Part shown: piece after piece, positions 1 to 12,895 of the stretch
Numbering within the stretch: position 1 is the first letter of the stretch
Layout: each line of letters opens with the position of its first letter
Assembly: GCA_024349245.1 (NCBI GenBank)
Contig: JALDNG010000079.1
Coordinates: 836,501 to 900,500, forward strand
DNA length: 64,000 bases
Direction: 5' to 3'
Origin: Neodontobutis hainanensis
Lineage: Eukaryota > Chordata > Actinopteri > Gobiiformes > Odontobutidae
Notes under the pieces: generated by a model
Seen by the model: the letters and a program-made list of their open reading frames with translations, nothing else
Told to the model about the DNA's origin: nothing
The model's database searches: none
Program-made: the position numbers and the translations under genes

Positions 1-3000
1 AATGTAATTAACCCATTTGCAGTTGTGAGCTGGGAAAGTGGCGTCAGGTTAATCCACTGAAAGGTCATATCTGTTGTTGGAATGCAACTGGGCAGTCTGT
101 CTTATCCTTTTTGTACTACCTCATATAAGGCAGGTGATACATTTCAAAGGGGATATAAAAATGCTTTGGTATGTCTCTTCTTAATACGCCCAGGCAGACT
201 GAAGGGACTGTGGGAAGATGGAAATGGGGGGGTTTAATGGTAAAAACATGGAGATGAGGAAAAAGCTGCCAGAGGGACCCCTTTGGGCTCCAGCCTTGGC
301 CTCTACTCAGTATGCATCCCGCTGTTGGGGATGATAGTGGGGGCAGAAGAAGCCCATTGTTCCCTTCTGGATCTTCCTCTCTATTGAAAAGCGAGATGGA
401 TGGAAGAGAGGAAGAGAAGAAGGCTGTGACAGAAAGAGGGCTGGGATGTGAGGCTGACCCGTACGACCCCACCCTGTGACCCATAGACACCCGCCACAAC
501 TGGGCCTTTTGTCTGAAGACGGAGCCCTGGGCGACCTCATCCGTGTAAAGTGGAACCCTTAGAAGCCCCCTTTCCCCTCCAGACTCACTCGAATGTGACA
601 AGGTCAGGGTTCAAACACTGTTGGAGGCTCAGGGCAGTCAAATAGAACAGCCCAGCAGCGTATTGCATATGTTTTTGTCTCCTTGTGCCACATGTGTGCC
701 AGTATATGCATTTATAAGCTGCCTAGTTGTTAAATCTGCGGTGGTGTAATGTAATAAGGGGGTGGGATGAATAGAAGGGCTCTCATAGGATTTTAGAGTG
801 GTTAAACTAATGCTGGCTTTATGTGCTTTTCAACACTCATTCAGACCTGGTGTACCTGCTTTCTGTGTGCCTAGTGACTTGTGTTTCCTTTTAGAACCTA
901 GTGATCCTTTTCTTAACATTGACACAATCTGAAATGTGTTTTCTTTACCCAGTATATGTATTTTTCTATTTTTCTAATTATATTTCCAGAATCTAAAGGG
1001 ACATTATGTCTTTTTTTGTTGAGGAGCATTGTTAAAGCATTAGGTGCAAGTTCTGAGCACACTTTAAATGTTACATTTGTAAACATTTTTTTTAGGAGAC
1101 TTTAATTTTCTGTCCAAAAACTACAACATAACTTGAACTTGTACCGTATTTACATTCAGTTTTCTGAAGTGTTAGGTGATTTCCAGAATAATCAGGCAAT
1201 CACAGAGTTCTCACTCCTGACTTATCCTTTTATACAGCACTTCATTCTCTGTTTAGTCTTTCATCATTGGCATATGATCGTTTATATTCATTGGAGAGCC
1301 TATATACTACTGTGAAATCACAGGAGCCTGACTGTTTCCATGTGTTGGCTTTTATTGCCAGTTTCCTGCCTCACTAATGTGGATTTTATCAACTCAGCAT
1401 GGGGATATTGAGAGAAAAGTTTTTAAAGAATTTCCAACCCAAACCTCCATGACGCTTTGGGCACTTCAGGATTGTGTTCTGATATTAATGCACATATATA
1501 AAAGACCTTATAATATAAACACATAAACATTGGTTTGCGCTCTCGCCACATTCGCACTTAAGAATAATGTGCTTTTGGGGAAAAATAAATCACTATAGGA
1601 TCACAAGCCCATGCCGACAAACCTCTTGGCCCGCCGTCCACCGATATAAATGAATTTCATAGACCAAGAAAACATATATTAACATTTTCCTCTATATTTC
1701 AAGCCTGTCAAAGGAAAGGGGAGGCAGACGGGATATACAGCTGGTAAAAGTTCCTGACCAATGCCCAGAGTGGAGCGTTTAAAGCAGCGGGGAGTAGGAG
1801 GTAAAAGGAGTGAGAATATAGCTAAATGTGGAAAACATGAGGATGCTGGCAAGAAAGCAGTAGGGGATCAAGAAAGGGATGGTTTGACATGGCTCTGTCA
1901 AACCAGTGTAATTACTAAACACCCCAAATTACATACCCTCATTTAGTTGCACCCTATCATTTACCACTATCCGCACTGCGCTCTTTTTACTCGCTTGTGT
2001 TCCTTTTCGTCTTTCTCCAACCCCCTCCTTCTCTGTTCATTTTTTTCTCATTTACGACTCTGCGTTCCTCCACCTGTGGTTCTTGGGAGACCTTCGGTAT
2101 TATGTTGCGCAGTTCTGTTGTAAAGAGTTTATTTTCAAGCTGACTGCAATGGCCTTTCATGCATATTTCTTCACACATGCATTCCCATTTCTACAAGCAT
2201 ACAAATAGACACTTTCATAGACACTCATTTCATCGTGCTGAAATGATGTATGGCCATGATCTTTGGCGCTAATAGCAGTGTGGACTCAGTGTTACCAAGG
2301 AATTTGGTAAACAACATTGGGGTGGAGGCCTTGACTAGCAACCGACTGCATTTGCCCATGACACAGTGGGATTCTTTCTCCACAAGTTCTAGTCAAAATC
2401 ACTAAGCTAGTTGTTCAAACATTTATTTACATTAGTCCCTCGACACTTGGGTGAAACATAATTTCCATAAGCCTCTCACATTTCCACAAGCTTAATAGAG
2501 GCAACCATATGTTTAGAAAACAGGAGCTCGACTCGGGTTAGGGACTGAGCCCACTGTGTACATTTGTGGGTTACTTTGTGCTTACGCCCAACAGTGTGAA
2601 TACACATAAATGTTGACTGTGCATGTGTGGTGAAGGGTGTATGCTAGCATTAATCCAGTGAGATGGCCTTTTCTGATTGCAAACTCCTCAGTTTGCTTGA
2701 ATTGGCATCAACAGTGGCACAAGCAGACACCAAGTAGAAGAGCGGCTGCCACAGTCTAAATACTAGGATAAAAGCCTATATCCAGTGTCCTTCGGTCTTC
2801 TCCACAGCACACTTGTAGGTTTCCTGTTTGGCTTAAAGTAAGCACCTTTTTGATTTAGTTCAAACCTCTGCCAGTGATGTATTGCTTTTGCAGACATTCT
2901 AGTACACACTCATGTTAGGACTGTATAATATTAGAAAAACATACAGTAGGCAGTCTCTTTTTATTATTTTGTGATGATGGCCTGACTTAGAATAATGGTA

Positions 3001-5208
3001 TTTACCACTGGGGATCTAAATGTTTTGTAAATTCTACTAACACACTGGTGCCACTGACCTTTACATTGGGTCACATGCCGATGTGGTTCCATCTGCCCTT
3101 ACCTGCATTTGTTGACCAATGTATGTCTTTGCAGTTGGTGTTAATGTGCTTCCCTTTGACTTGTCAATCTTGGGCCTTTCATTTTACCAAATACTATATC
3201 ACAGCAAACAGTCCAAAATATTTTTGTCTTCTTTTTGTCCCTTTTTTCTGGTTACTTATTTACGGTGTTTCTGTGACATTAACTTAATTCATGGTGTTTT
3301 AGGCTGACGTTGAAACTCAATCAATCAAATTATATCTACAGTCATGAAAACTGAATAAGCACGGTCAAACATTTTTCAACTGTTTGTAAGACCTAGTGGT
3401 TGGAACAGACTACCTGCCATATCTCTACGGCGGCAGCATACTGATGATGTCATAAACCCGCCCTAGCCGCACTAGATCACGGCTGACATTTTCACAGCTG
3501 ACGGGACTTTGAATGGTCCTAGCACCTCTCATCAAGTAAGGGCTTCCATCACGGCTCTTGTAAAACATAACTCATATTACATTGTCTAGCACTTATTGAA
3601 GAAAAAGTAGAATAAAGATAGAGGACACCTGCCGTTGGATACCAGCGAGGAGATGTGGATCACCCCCCAATGAGGTTTTCAGAGTCGCTGAGTATGTGAT
3701 CAGTGGGTCTCGGGGTGATCGTCACAAGGCGCAACAGTTGATTTATTGTCTCATCAATGACTACGGAAAACATCAGAGCAGCGATGAAGATAAACGCAGA
3801 AGTAATGAGATGAAAAACGACAAGAAGTGAAAAGGGGAGCATCTGTGATCGATAGCGGAGAGTGGTGTCCATTTGGGTAATGGACAGCGCAGCATAAGTG
3901 GACGGGGTCAGGAGCTGTTTCATTATCCACTCCATTCAGAACTGGGTCTAGTGTGGACGTTAGCACCGGTCTTTGTGCAGGCGGGTAAACGACTTTTTCT
4001 ATAATGAGTTCTTAAAATTGACTAAAAAGTACACACGTTTAATCAGTGACTTGTCTCATTTTCATTTGTAGTAAAACGTGCCCAAATAACTCTTTACAAC
4101 TAAAACTAACGAAAAATGTGGTACAGGCCTGTATTAATCATTTTATTATCATATGTATATTATGGTATATAAAGGTCGAGTGCATCCCCAGACAAATGCT
4201 AATGGTGTGTATATATGTGTATGGGGGCTTTCTGTCCACAGCTCTGTGCAGACAGTTTGTGAGTCAGCTCCATTATCTCACCCATCAGCTCTTTTTTTTT
4301 TTCAATCTCAGCCATGTTAAGTGAATTAAAAGTGAAAGGCAAGAGGCCGATTAGACGGCTGGTGCGAGAAGCTGACACACCTTTAAAAGACAGCGTTACC
4401 GCGGTGTTTATTGAATGTCTGTAAAATAATAATAATAGTAATGATACAGTTGATCTGCATGTCCGATTTAATTACTTTCCCTCAAACCATACATCTTCAG
4501 CGTGACCACACATTCACATTCTCTATTCCCTCCTCTCTCAAGCTGTGTTGATGTGGGATTTTTTTGTTCAATCATGAAGAAGAAAAAGTCTAAATGTGCA
4601 TGTAGCTGACTTCCCCACAGGCCATCTGACTGGTGTCCTGTTTGTGTTGTGTCAACCTTAAATAGAACATGCATAAAAATAAGATCAGAATTAGGGGTTG
4701 ACACTGTTTACATGACTGACTTTTTGAACTTACCACGAAGAGCAGTTTGGCAGTTGTTAACATATTCAACTCAATATAATAAGATTTTACATAAAATATC
4801 TAAACATCTTTCAGTTTGTTAGTTTCAATGCCTTGAGAATTTGAATTACAAGCCTCAATGTCTCCTGAGTTAAAAGGAGTTGAACAAAATGACACTTACT
4901 CATAGGAACAACAGGTGTCATTTTGTAATTATGTTGTTTATAACTTTTAGATTTAAAAAAATGTTCAAATTCAAATGTTTTATGTTTTTCTATTCTATTC
5001 TTAGTATTTTATTGCGATTTTTACATGTCCTTAAAAACTTTGGTGAGAGAGAAAATGTGATTACCTTGTAGTTAATTTAACAATTAAACCTCTTTAAATC
5101 GTGAATCTTATTTGAACGACTAGCGTTAGTCAAATCAAATATTCTACGTTTGCCTACAATCTACAAATGAATGCTTCTTTATTGTCAAGTGTTTTCTCTT
5201 ATTTTTTT
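1..5208 (+). other. efna5 intron 1 portion, no gene seen
   Basis: No exon, RNA gene or clear transposon end was recognised. The sequence is mostly AT-rich and unique-looking. A short AAT repeat sits at about 4424-4437. The stretch from about 3420 to 3990 is richer in GC and CpG than its surroundings and stays open for 91 codons on the minus strand at 3660-3935. That translation matches no family I recognise and has no splice context, so I treat it as chance or an unidentified old repeat. Confidence 0.6.
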
Positions 5209-5570
5209 GGGCGGCAGTGGCTCAGTGGTAGAGCGGCCGTCCTTCAACCGGAAGGTAGTAGGTTCGATTCCCGCTCTCCCCACAGTTCATACTGTCGTTG
5301 TGTCCTTGGGCAAGACACTTAACCCACCTTGCCTCCAGTGTCCATAGCACTGGTGTATGAATGTGTGTGACTGTGGAGTTGTGTTTGGTGGTGGGAGGAG
5401 AAGGTTGTGAGCGCCGGTTGTGTGGCTGCCCGCCTCTCTGTCTGTCCCAGGAGAGAATGTGTGTAAATGGGGTGAGTTGAAACTTCATGTAAAAACACTG
5501 TTGTAAAGCACTTTGTGATAATTATCTGAGAAAGGTGCTATATAAATATAAATTACTTACTTACTTACTT
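5209..5570 (+). mobile_element. tRNA-derived SINE, V-SINE/AFC-like, near full length
   Basis: The head is tRNA-like: RNA polymerase III box A TGGCTCAGTGG at 5218-5228 and box B GGTTCGATTCC at 5261-5271, the latter a perfect match to the consensus. A conserved body follows, with TGTCGTTGTGTCCTTGGGCA then AGACACTT and a CCTTGCCTCCAG segment. The tail has AAAGCACTTTG, then GTGCTATATAAATATAAA, then TTAC repeats. This order, and the GTTGTGTCCTTGGGCAAGAC core, are typical of fish V-SINE/AFC-type elements mobilised by LINE machinery. It is the best-preserved copy here, which suggests a fairly recent insertion. I could not settle a target-site duplication. The family name is from memory. Confidence 0.88.
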
Positions 5571-5580
5571 TTATTTATTT
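5551..5580 (+). repeat. TTAC/TTAT simple repeat at SINE tail
   Basis: ATTACTTACTTACTTACTT grades into TTTATTTATTT. It is the simple-repeat 3' tail of the preceding SINE, consistent with template slippage during target-primed reverse transcription. Confidence 0.8.
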
Positions 5581-8500
5581 TTCCCTTTCCCTTTCTGAAT
5601 GCATTCAACTTTCTCGTCTTGTTAGCATGTGGCTTAAGTTTCCATGTCACCTCCTTGAAGCTCTGTGCAGCATACCTTATCTGATCCACCTCGCAACAAT
5701 GCTTTGAAGTGGATGTGCATTGTGACTGTCTGCCAGGTGCTCTCTGGGACTGTCTCATTCTCCTTTTCTTCATTCATTCCCTCCTTTGTCCCCGCGTGCA
5801 TTCTTCTCAATTGCTCCTACTCGGATCTCTTTGGCTCTTCTTACCTTTTCTCTGTCTGCCTATTTGTCTTTCTATGCGTTACATCAAATCTTGTATTCAT
5901 CAATTCTTCTATTTCTTGCTTCTTTTCATCCCATCTTTTTTTTTTGCCACTTAACTGAAAATGGATTGAAATGGATGAGGTCATGTGTTTCTGTCAACAC
6001 TTTGATTGTATAGTCACTCCTAGTCTCGCTAACAGCTGAGGGTGTGCTTTCCCAATAGCAATGCTGTGTTTTGAAATCTCAGGAGAATCACAGACCCAGG
6101 AGACAACTGAGAGATGAATTTGCAGGAATTACGCAGCTCGAGGTGACATAAGCCAACATTAGAGCTTATAAACATTAGCGTGTGAAAACATCTTTTGTGG
6201 TCCTAAATATTTGACATGTTAAAGAAAATCCCGAGATGTGTGGTCACAAATCGACTGGGGTTGGCTACCCTTTCAACACATGCTGAGACACGAGCCAGAC
6301 CCAGTAAGAAGGTGTTGATTTGAAGCCCTTGAGCGCGGTATAAGGACGTACATGTATAGCTTTTATCTGCTCAGGGATTTCCCGTTAGCCCACAAGGAAT
6401 GCACTTAATGGTTTTTCAGCCACAGATACAATCTCACTCATGTCACATACAGTATACGATGATGAAATGTTGGTATAGCACCGTTGATGTATGTTGGTGC
6501 TCCATTAGTCAAAATGAATAAAGAAATCCAGTGTTAATTTGCGAGAGGAGAGAAGAAAGGTGAATTTGGACACTTTAAATTTTTTATTCTATGCGGAGAA
6601 TAAGTCTTGACTATTGAGTCCAGTTGTACCAGGGAGCAGTACCAATAGACACAGAATATAATGCCTCTAAATTAAATTAGATGGAAATTCAATCATAGAA
6701 AATTTTAAATAAAAAGTTAGTCAAGATTTCCAGTGGAAATCACCAGGAAAGAGCTTTAAGACCTTTTTCATTTGGATAAAACCGTTTTTATATTCACACC
6801 GGTGAATCAATATTATGATTGTAACTTTTTTTAAATGATTAAACCTCTGTTAACAGGTCAAAAAGTGTAGACAGATTTTGATATTAAAATCTGGTCTCTG
6901 TTGTGATTAGAAAAACTTCATCTAGACCACATTTTAGTAAGGCAACAGCTTCCTTTATTACATGAAACACATTGCAATTTTATGCAAGTTTAGGCCCAAG
7001 ACGTTCAATCTGGTTTGATTTTCAAGACAACTGTCCTGAGCATCTCAAATAAAGAGTTCTACAGAGGTGCTCAGCTGTCTAGTACTGCTTATATACTGCT
7101 GCTTTTTTTGCAATACAGCTTCCTCTTTTCCATTCCCTAATAAAGTGTACTGTGACAAGCCTTTAGAGTGAAAGTTATGCAGCCCATATGTCAATAATAA
7201 GAGAGTACTGTGCTGTCTTCTTTTACTCCTGAATGGGGGAGTTAAAACTTTTGAGTGCCGCTGGAGTTAAGCTGTCGGGAACACACACAGACAAATAAAC
7301 CGTCTATAAAATCCGTAGCAATTGTCGCAATTGTCTCTGCTCTGCCTTGTCAGTCACAAGCTAACATTTACTTTAACAACCGTTTGTGAAAAACATGACA
7401 GTTTGCTTCCAAGATGTTTGCTTATTTGTTAGCACCTTGGTGTGAGCTGTGAGTGAGAAGGAGTGAGAAGGAGCCAGATTGTGAATTGCGTGTAAAAAGG
7501 AGCTTGAGGGTGTTTAGACAACCTAGTCTTGACTAATGGTTTTCACACAACATGTGGCTAAGGTTGGTGATAATAGTAAGAGGCTGGAAGTCATTATGTC
7601 ACCTCTGGGTTGTTGTAGAGCTGCCCGGGGCTACTTTTGATTACACAGGTAGAGCAAAAGGGTAGTGTTGACGAGGAGCATCTGCTTTTGAATGCCCCCC
7701 TTTTGCAGATCTAAACAGTCTTTCTGTCTGGACACTAATAAATAGCAGGGTGTGTGTGTGGTGCCTGCAAGCTGTCATTAGAAAACCATTAGGAGCATGC
7801 AGAAGGAAGGACCAAACCAAACGGAACAGAAACGGAAATGCAGCTGAGATCTCCGATAATGCTCGCCATATCCTGTGCTTCTCCTCATCCTCCTCCATCC
7901 TTCATTCATCTCTCGCCCTGTGGCAGTGTACAGTCACCACCGCCTTCATCTCCACCTCCCTCAGACGACCCCAGGCATAAGCACTGCTGTCAGACTGAAA
8001 GATGTACAGGGAGGAGGGGCGGCAGGTGACTGCAAGGGAGGGAACTGCTGACAGGCTGGGCTCCAAATCTGCCACAGCAAGGGGCTGGATACTGTTAACC
8101 TGTCTCAGAGAATACAATATTTCCATAGGACATATATACGTACATTCAAAACAATGTAGAATCTGTAAAACCTAACCTATAATAAAAATCAAACACAACA
8201 GAGCTAACAGGGGGATGGGATTCTGAAAATGTGTTATTATTGTTACATAGCAGAAAGAGAAGGACATCTGACTTTTATATCTGACTATATCTATTTTAAT
8301 AAAGAGCTACAAGCTTTGCATTATTAATCATAAATCAATTTGTTTTCCTTTAAGTTCACATAAGGGAACTACTTTAATGATTTTAATAACATTGTTCAAG
8401 TTCAAAAAGAAAACATGTAAATATCTAGAACATTGATATGCTATAGACTTTCCACTTCCACTACTGGGTGGTAAAGAAGAAAAAATATGGTTGAAAAGGA

Positions 8501-9497
8501 AAGTAAAAGTGTCTTGGTAGCCTCCTTGTGCCACACACAAAGAACATCCAATTGATAATCTCCTTCTTCTCTTCAAGCTTACTTTCATCACTGTGCACCA
8601 AACCCTTTTACAATCCATCTCTACCTTTTATTTTTATATTCGCTATCTTCCATTATCTTGTAACAAGACAGTAAACAGATGCCTTTAATCGGAGTCAAAT
8701 AGAAACAGGAAGAATAGAGAGAAGCAAAGCCGAGAAAGGAGTAAATAAAAGCTTGTGAATAGCTGCTCGGAGCGTGGACACATGGTCTCCTAGCAACCAG
8801 GAGCTAGCAATGTGTTTCTTCTCTTGTTTGATTTCCTTTACAAGATCGAAAAGGGAAAATACACTTTGATTAGAAGGAGTGTATGGTGTTTTTTGTGTCT
8901 CTGAGGAAAAGTAATAGGACAACAACAGGGAATTGTAATGATTCTTAGATGGACATGAGGAGGAAATGAAATGACAGTGGCACAGGAAAAGTTGCAAACT
9001 AAAAAGGGCCCGAAACCCAGGTCATGAGGACACACCCTGTTATGAGAGAGAAGTTGGACCTGTCTTGGTATGATGTGAGTGCTGAGGCAGGGCAAAGGAA
9101 TGTGGGCCAAACAGAAAGGACATTTTGGAAAGAAGCGCTGATGGGACAGTCCAATGCCGCACAGTAATAGATGTCTATGAAAGACTTACAGGAACAGCAA
9201 CCTTCTGAGGAGTGCATGCATTTTTGTAAGACCTGGAATAACAATACAAGACAAATAGATTATTTCTATTTAAACAAAGTCCCTAGGTTTATATTTTTTA
9301 CACAAAATAATACAATTCCTCCACAATTAATTATAAATCATAGGGGTCAAATTGATTTCTTTAATGTCTGTGAATGTGAATATTAGGGGGAATTGTATCC
9401 CATCCTTTATTCATAATTTATTTATAAATTGCATACAATATAAAATTACTGTAATGCTGAATCAAAACACGCTTCATCCAATTATATATATTTTTTT
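5571..9497 (+). other. efna5 intron 1 portion, no gene seen
   Basis: No exon or RNA gene was found. A pyrimidine-rich stretch lies at about 5750-5945; it produces several overlapping open frames that reflect composition only. A 10-bp direct repeat GAGTGAGAAG occurs twice in tandem at 7451-7470. The 7640-8110 stretch is more GC-rich and complex, open on both strands, and unrecognised. Confidence 0.6.
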
Positions 9498-9547
9498 GGT
9501 TTATTATCCCTTTTGGTTTATTATCCCTTTTGGTTTATTATCCCTTT
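9498..9547 (+). repeat. 17-bp minisatellite, three units
   Basis: The unit GGTTTATTATCCCTTTT is repeated exactly at 9498-9514 and 9515-9531. A third copy at 9532-9547 matches through 16 bases. No function is implied. Confidence 0.95.
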
Positions 9548-12500
9548 ATTGTGGGGAAATTCATTGTTGGCAGCCACCAGGGGGTGCCCTCTAGCATTTT
9601 TTTTTTTTGTATACATAATTTGGTGGGGAAAACCGATACCTGGAAGAGACCCATCAAAGCACGGGTAACACTCCAAACAGAAAGGTCCTGTCCACTACCT
9701 GAACCTTCCTGCTGTGAAACCTAGTGGTCATAAAGAGTAATATAGAAAAAGTATATAGTCTATAAACACTACTGAAAACATGCTGTGTCCCCTCTACACA
9801 TAGCTTTTTCCTTTCTCTAGCCTCAACCTGAAACATTCAAAATTCTATGGCGGAAAAGTCAGGCTTCATGCCCCATCCACTGCCCAAACAACCCTCTGCA
9901 TAAAGGTGCAGTTTTGGATGAAACTTTTCTAACATAAATGTGTCTAATTTTTGGGGAACTTTGTGCCCCTGATTACCACAACGTTGGTGGTCCGTGACAG
10001 TAGACTTACTTGGGCGTGACTGGAAAGAAGGAAGTAGACAGACAAGATGAGACAATGCAAGTGTGCCCTTTTGGCCTCTTTTGTTTGATTTACAACTGTT
10101 TCCCATATCAGTCTTTTTCCACATGTAAAGTGTAACAGGATCTTTCTCCTGCTTCGGCATAACTCTCCAGGAAGTTATGAACATTCCCCCAGTATGTTTT
10201 TACTTTCCCTGTCAAAACCACAGTGTGTCAAGCAAGAAGGCAAATACAACCGGCTGCACAATGATTTGTTTTAGTTGTAATTCAACAGTACAGTGTATAT
10301 ATGCAAGCGTTAGCCTCTGGTTCAATAGAGCTAGGTTTGCCTTCAGTACAAACTGTGTGTGAGGGAACTCATCTGGGACACTATGAGCTCCGAGATCAGA
10401 GGAACACCATCTGTATGTATGAGTAAGCTTATGTGGAATCACTTGGTGTGTGTTTAAGTATTCATCTCCACAAACACATGGGAAAACTGTAGATAGGCTG
10501 TTTCCGGAAAGAACAATAGATAATAGGATGAGTGCTATCAAGTAAACAGTGGTTAGTAAACATTTTGCAGTTACATAGTAAATACAACTAGATATTAAAT
10601 ATTACTTCATCAAATAATAAAACCCACAGTTTGGTCATAAGGATGGGTTTTAACAGACAGGAAGAGAAGGAAGGCGATCAAAGCCACTGAGATTAGATCA
10701 TATCTCCAAATTGACTTGATGGTGCCACCCTTGACTTGAGATAATTAACATGTACCTGCAGACAAGGAGAAGGGAAGAAGGACTTGGCACCCGCAGCTGA
10801 AAAGTAAACAGACAGTCACTTTATAGCTGTAAATAACTGCTTTGTGTTTGATTGAGAGCCACTTGTCGGCAAAGTGCAGATAATAATCACAAACAGTGAT
10901 GGCCTTTGTGTGTTTGACAGTAGTGAAAAAAGACGAGACATATCTGTGGGTTATTGGGCATTTATTGTTGTCTATTGCAATGGTATTGTTTTATATAAAA
11001 GTAGTTTTGTAGTCAAGACCACATTGACTAAGACATGACAAACATCATGTCCGAGTATCGAGACTGAGTCAAGACCATGACTTGTCAGGACAAGTCAAGC
11101 CCAAAACCAAGAACAGATGTAAAATCAAAACAGACCAGGTTTTGACCAAGTCCAGAGTGCTACAGTGGTTAGCGTTGTTCAAGGAGGCAAATTCATTTTT
11201 AAATGAGACCAAGACCTTTTTAAAATAGATCAGTCTCAACACTATCTTGAGTATTACACAACTACTAAAGAGTTATCCAATAAAACAAACACACGTTGCA
11301 GATCTTTGTTATCACCACTGACATTTACAAAGGCATAATCCCTCCCTTCTGGTTTGTTTAATGGATTTTTTGTGTATTTTTTCAGTCTCTTACTGTTTGT
11401 GAAACTTTTGAGTGTAGACATTTCTGTGGTCAGCGATGTAATGTGTGGCACCAAGAGGTGTAATTTACACCTTTGATAAAAAATAATACTGCTTTGTTGT
11501 CATTTAAGTGGAATGAAGGGGAATGAAAGAACAACGGTGAGCTGAGAATGCATTCCTGTGTAAAAGCCAGCCTGCTTGCCAGTCCTTGTTCTTGTTTACT
11601 GTAAACACCCTTATGCCAATCACCCCAGCCCTCAGTTCCTTTCAGTGCTGTGCCTTGAATCCAGTGCTTTCCCATAAGCCACTTTCAAACTTACTGCACA
11701 CTTGTAGAAACACTTGTCATTGCACGCATGCTGCTCTTTCCTGCCATTTGACACACATCACAACTTTAGAACTGATACCTACGCATGCCATGATCAGGTG
11801 ATTTCTGAAATCCTATCTGAGACGAGGAATGTGGTTCTCTGTAGGTGCAGTACAATCGCTGGCAGCTGTGAGTGAATTTGTCACAGCCCTGGAGACATAA
11901 CCGTTTCTCCACCTGTACTGCCATCATCAATGTGACTCCTCTTTAGATCATTTATCAAGATCTTTCCAGAACAGATCAGTCAGTTTATTATCTTGACACT
12001 AGTTTGCCATAGCCTATTCTGAGTCCTGATAACTGGACTTACATTATATAAAAAGGTTTTAAAAAACTGCTTTAATTAAACACACAACACACCTGGATAA
12101 TGGTGTAAAAAGGGGTGTTAGTGGTGCATGTTCAGCTTAGTTGGACTGGAGCTGGATGAGAAAACTACCAGGTCATACAGTACGTATTCACATGCCTTCT
12201 TCTTGGACATCCCATTTGGCGCAGTGTATTTGGATATTTCTAAGGTGTGCTGCGCTCAAAAGTCAGAGAGTAACCTGACAGGCAGAGAGAGTGCCTGAGG
12301 GCACAGAGAAGAAGGGATGCATTGTTTGACCAGGTGTGTTTAACTGCAAGTGTGTGAGGCAGTAGACAGTAGAGAGAACTTCCAGTGTGGCAGATCCCTC
12401 TGCTCTTGAGGCATCAAGATGCTTCTGGAGCAGGAGCAATGATGAGCTGTGATGGATCAGCGAGGGGCTGGGGGCCGCTCGGGGCCCATCTCACCACAGC

Positions 12501-12652
12501 TGAGTCAAAACAGCCTTCGGCGCTGAGTAGACACGGGCAGGATGCAGAGAGGAGGACGTGGGCTTTTTTTTATTTTTATTTATTTGCTCCCGAATGTTGT
12601 ATTCTCTGCAATGCTACAGTGAGTCAGCTCAGTGAAAGCTGTCTTGCAAAAA
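9548..12652 (+). other. efna5 intron 1 portion, with possible old GACCAAG-type repeat
   Basis: No exon or RNA gene was found. Between about 11010 and 11270 the sequence is dominated by permutations of GAC-CAAG/AGTC-AAG words (AGTCAAGACCA, GAGTCAAGACC, GACAAGTCAAG, GAGACCAAGACC). This resembles the degenerate dispersed repeats of that type common in teleosts. The remainder looks unique. Confidence 0.5.
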
Positions 12653-12895
12653 GGCGGCAGTAGCTCAGTGGGTAAAGCGGCCGTCCTTCGACCGGTGGGT
12701 GGGCGGTTCAATCCCCGCTTGAAACATCCCAAAATTTTATAACATCCCGCACTCCCCCACATACTGTCGTTGTGTCCTTGAGCAAGACACTTTACCTAAC
12801 TTGCCTCCAGTGGTGTTCCAGCTGCAACACTGGTAAATAGCTTAATTTATGTAAAGTGCTTTGATTGGTGGAAAAGCGCTATATATAAAAAAAAT
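12653..12895 (+). mobile_element. tRNA-derived SINE, V-SINE/AFC-like, internally altered copy
   Basis: Box A TAGCTCAGTGG lies at 12661-12671 and box B GGTTCAATCCC at 12705-12715. After the tRNA-like head there is extra AT-rich sequence (about 12720-12755) not present in the 5209 copy. The shared core ACTGTCGTTGTGTCCTTG and CAAGACACTTTACC then follow, then CTTGCCTCCAGTG. The tail has TAAAGTGCTTTG and AAAAGCGCTATATATAAA. It lacks the longer middle section of the first copy. It is in the same orientation as the host gene. Confidence 0.85.

Noticed and set aside
5209..5290. Genuine tRNA gene
   Set aside because: Box A and box B are present, but the sequence continues into a SINE core and tail and does not form a complete tRNA acceptor stem as read. 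The same holds for 12653-12720.
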